From the NCBI RefSeq assembly GCF_029871245.1, contig NZ_SSON01000078.1:202475-266474 (forward strand): a DNA stretch of 64,000 nt, in the 5' to 3' direction. The notes beneath the pieces are model-generated. The model ran no database searches and was not told where the DNA came from. It was given only the letters and a program-made list of their open reading frames with translations. The stretch is from Pseudomonas sp. BN102 (lineage in GTDB: Bacteria > Pseudomonadota > Gammaproteobacteria > Pseudomonadales > Pseudomonadaceae). This document shows, piece after piece, positions 62,540 to 64,000 of the stretch. Position 1 is the first letter of the stretch. Each line of letters begins with the position of its first letter. The translations under genes were made by a program, and so were the position numbers.

Positions 62540-62977
62540 ATGACCAGAACCCGTACCCTCATCGCAGCATTCACCAGCCTCGCCCTCGTCGCCGGCTCCC
62601 CGGCCCTTCTGGCCGACCCCGGCAAGAACAAGGGCCATGGCAACTCTGCCCAGCACGGCAACGCCAGTAACCAGGGTGGCCAGGGCAGCAACTGGTCCGG
62701 GAGCGGCCCGCAGCTGGATATCGGGGGCATCCGCATCGTCCTCGACGACAACCGCGAATACTGGGGCAACGCCGACGCCCTGCCGCCGGGCATCCAGAAG
62801 AACCTGGCGCGTGGCAAGCCGCTGCCGCCGGGAATCGCCAAGAAACTCGACGGCCGCCTGGTCAACCGCCTGCCCCACTACGAAGGCTACGACTGGGTCC
62901 GCGCTGGTACCAACCTGATCCTGGTGGCAGTGGCCACCGGGATCATCTACGAAGTGCTGCAGGACGTGATGGATTGA
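62540..62977 (+). CDS. Exported RcnB/CigR-like protein
   Basis: A 145-residue protein with a signal peptide (MTRTRTLIAAFTSLALVAGSPALLA), a low-complexity Gly/Asn/His linker and a C-terminal module LPPGIQKNLARGKPLPPGIAKK then LPHYEGYDWVRAGTNLILVAVATGIIYEVLQDVM. The LPPGI repeats and YDWVRxGxDLxLV pattern are typical of the RcnB/CigR family; CigR is an anti-virulence membrane protein in Salmonella, RcnB a periplasmic metal-homeostasis protein. The role here is unknown. The ATG follows GGAGGCCAAGG. Confidence 0.8.
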   Translation: MTRTRTLIAAFTSLALVAGSPALLADPGKNKGHGNSAQHGNASNQGGQGSNWSGSGPQLDIGGIRIVLDDNREYWGNADALPPGIQKNLARGKPLPPGIAKKLDGRLVNRLPHYEGYDWVRAGTNLILVAVATGIIYEVLQDVMD

Positions 62978-62999
62978 AGGACCTCCGCCGCCCTCTCCC

Positions 63000-63137
63000 T
63001 GTAGGGGCGAATTCATTCGCCAAGGGCGGCGAAGCCGCCCCGTAGGTTGGTGCGGGCCACGCTGGTCTGAGGAACGAAGCCCAACGTGGGATTGCCCCGA
63101 AAACGTTGGGCTTCGCTTAGCTCAGCCACAACCTACG
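63000..63137. repeat. Two adjoining palindromic repeat elements
   Basis: 63000-63040 begins GTAGGGGCGAATTCATTCGC, the same arm as the elements at 42411 and 44843, with a GGCGGC/GCCGCC hairpin. 63041-63137 has inverted ends CGTAGGTTG and CAACCTACG and an inner GAAGCCCAACGT/ACGTTGGGCTTC hairpin. Both lie between the convergent CigR-like and metI genes. Confidence 0.75.
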
Positions 63138-63154
63138 ACGTTCCCACCCGCACC

Positions 63155-63808
63155 TTACGCGCGCTTGTTCAACACCCGCGCCAACCTGTCCCCACCTAAC
63201 TGGATCAGGCTCACCAGTACCACCAGCAGGATGATCACCGTCAGCATGATCTGCGTATCGAAGCGCTGGTAACCGTAGCGGTAGGCAAGGTCGCCCAGGC
63301 CGCCGGCACCGATGGCGCCGGCCATGGCCGAGGAGTTGATCATGGTCACCAGGGTGATGGTGAAGCCGCCGACTATTCCCGGCCGCGCCTCCGGCAGCAG
63401 CACGTTGCAGATGATGTGTCGGCGCTGGCAGCCCATGGCCTGGGCCGCCTCCACCAAGCCGAAATCCACCTCCCTCAGGCTCACCTCGGCGATGCGCGCG
63501 AAGAACGGCGTGGCGGCTATGGTCAGCGGCACCACCGCCGCCCAGACGCCGTAGCTGGTACCCACGATCAGGCGGGTGAAGGGGATCAGCGCCACCATCA
63601 GGATCAGGAAAGGGATCGAGCGCAGCACGTTCACCACGCTGCCAAGGCTGCGGTTCAGCAGACGCGCCTCGAAGATACCGCCGGGGCCGGAGGTGACCAG
63701 CACCAGCGCCAGGGGAATCCCCACGAGGAGCACGATCAGCGACGAGGCGCCGATCATCAGCAGCGTGTCGAGGATGCCCTGCAGCAGGCGATCAAGCATG
63801 GGCGACAT
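63155..63808 (-). CDS. metI: Methionine ABC transporter permease MetI
   Basis: A 217-residue inner-membrane permease with about five helices. The MetI family segment VLRSIPFLILMVALIPFTR near residue 60 and the EAA loop EAAQAMGCQRRHIICNVLLPEARPGI near 130 are typical of D-/L-methionine importers. The ATG at 63808 lies nine bases after GGAGG and overlaps the metN end by 17 bases, so the two are co-translated. Substrate-binding protein metQ is not in the window. Confidence 0.93.
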   Translation of the reverse strand: MSPMLDRLLQGILDTLLMIGASSLIVLLVGIPLALVLVTSGPGGIFEARLLNRSLGSVVNVLRSIPFLILMVALIPFTRLIVGTSYGVWAAVVPLTIAATPFFARIAEVSLREVDFGLVEAAQAMGCQRRHIICNVLLPEARPGIVGGFTITLVTMINSSAMAGAIGAGGLGDLAYRYGYQRFDTQIMLTVIILLVVLVSLIQLGGDRLARVLNKRA

Positions 63809-64000
63809 AGCCGAGCACCTCCGCCTTGTCCGCCAGGGGCCGTGCCCGCTCCAGCAGCTCCAGGCCACCCCGCCCAGCCAACGCGGCGCTTAACAGCAGA
63901 TGGCCCTGGGCGCGGCCCTGGATGCGATCGATGCCGCCGTGCACCAGGCTCACCCGCGTGCCCAGGACCCGGGCGATGGCCAGCAGGTCCGGCTCGCGGC
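63792..64000 (-). CDS. metN: Methionine ABC transporter ATP-binding protein MetN (C-terminal part)
   Basis: Only the last 68 codons are inside the window. They read LLAIARVLGTRVSLVHGGID and end with ERARPLADKAEVLGYVAHA. This is the C-terminal NIL domain that senses intracellular methionine and inhibits transport. The ATPase motifs lie beyond the right edge. It overlaps metI. Confidence 0.85.
   Translation of the reverse strand, partial: REPDLLAIARVLGTRVSLVHGGIDRIQGRAQGHLLLSAALAGRGGLELLERARPLADKAEVLGYVAHA

Overview
The window looks like a chromosomal segment of a high-GC Pseudomonas (sensu lato). The evidence is the gene set (sfn/msu sulfur genes, homogentisate pathway with an IclR regulator, clade-3 catalase, nitrate reductase fused to a CysJ-like flavoprotein), several good sigma-54 (-24/-12) promoters, and many short Pseudomonas-type palindromic repeats. 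I see no rRNA or tRNA genes, CRISPR array, transposase gene or prophage.

Layout. 1-9540 (minus): the 3,180 visible codons of a giant RTX protein holding two tandem copies of an animal-type haem peroxidase; its C-terminus is off the left edge. 10.3-18.3 kb: organosulfur-scavenging genes (sfnR-like, msuE, sfnB, sfnR) interrupted by an MCE/Mla-type lipid ABC transporter operon whose permease gene is frameshifted. 18.5-27 kb: a ChaC-like enzyme, then assimilatory nirB-nirD and the divergent nitrate reductase. The divergent region has two sigma-54 promoters, a candidate NtrC site and, in each leader, an ANTAR-type double hairpin next to a terminator. 27-39.3 kb: mixed housekeeping and accessory genes (two isochorismatase-like hydrolases, a methyltransferase, a cold-shock protein, HisN, two GlxA-type regulators, membrane transporters, a glyoxalase-fold gene remnant, MFS plus LysR). 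39.4-42.4 kb: an ECF41-type sigma factor with its partner AhpD-like gene and a matching promoter, then a catalase. 42.4-45 kb: an LTA-synthase-like gene flanked by inverted copies of a ~100-bp palindromic element.

45-47 kb and 58.2-61.7 kb hold the two halves of tyrosine degradation: maiA-hpd, and hmgR with divergent hmgA-fahA. Similar inverted-repeat operator sequences lie before both, so one regulator probably controls both halves. Between them, 48.5-54.8 kb is a tightly overlapping seven-gene operon: thermostable-hemolysin family protein, AMP-dependent acyl ligase, haem-oxygenase-like diiron protein, short-chain dehydrogenase, TPR-like exported protein, response regulator and histidine kinase. 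It reads like a small lipid or signal-molecule biosynthesis pathway with its own sensor, and it is the best candidate here for an under-described system. It is followed by a CBS-domain histidine kinase paired with a double-receiver response regulator and by a zinc metallopeptidase. The right end holds a glycine-rich secreted protein, a CigR-like exported protein and the start of a methionine ABC importer (metI, metN).
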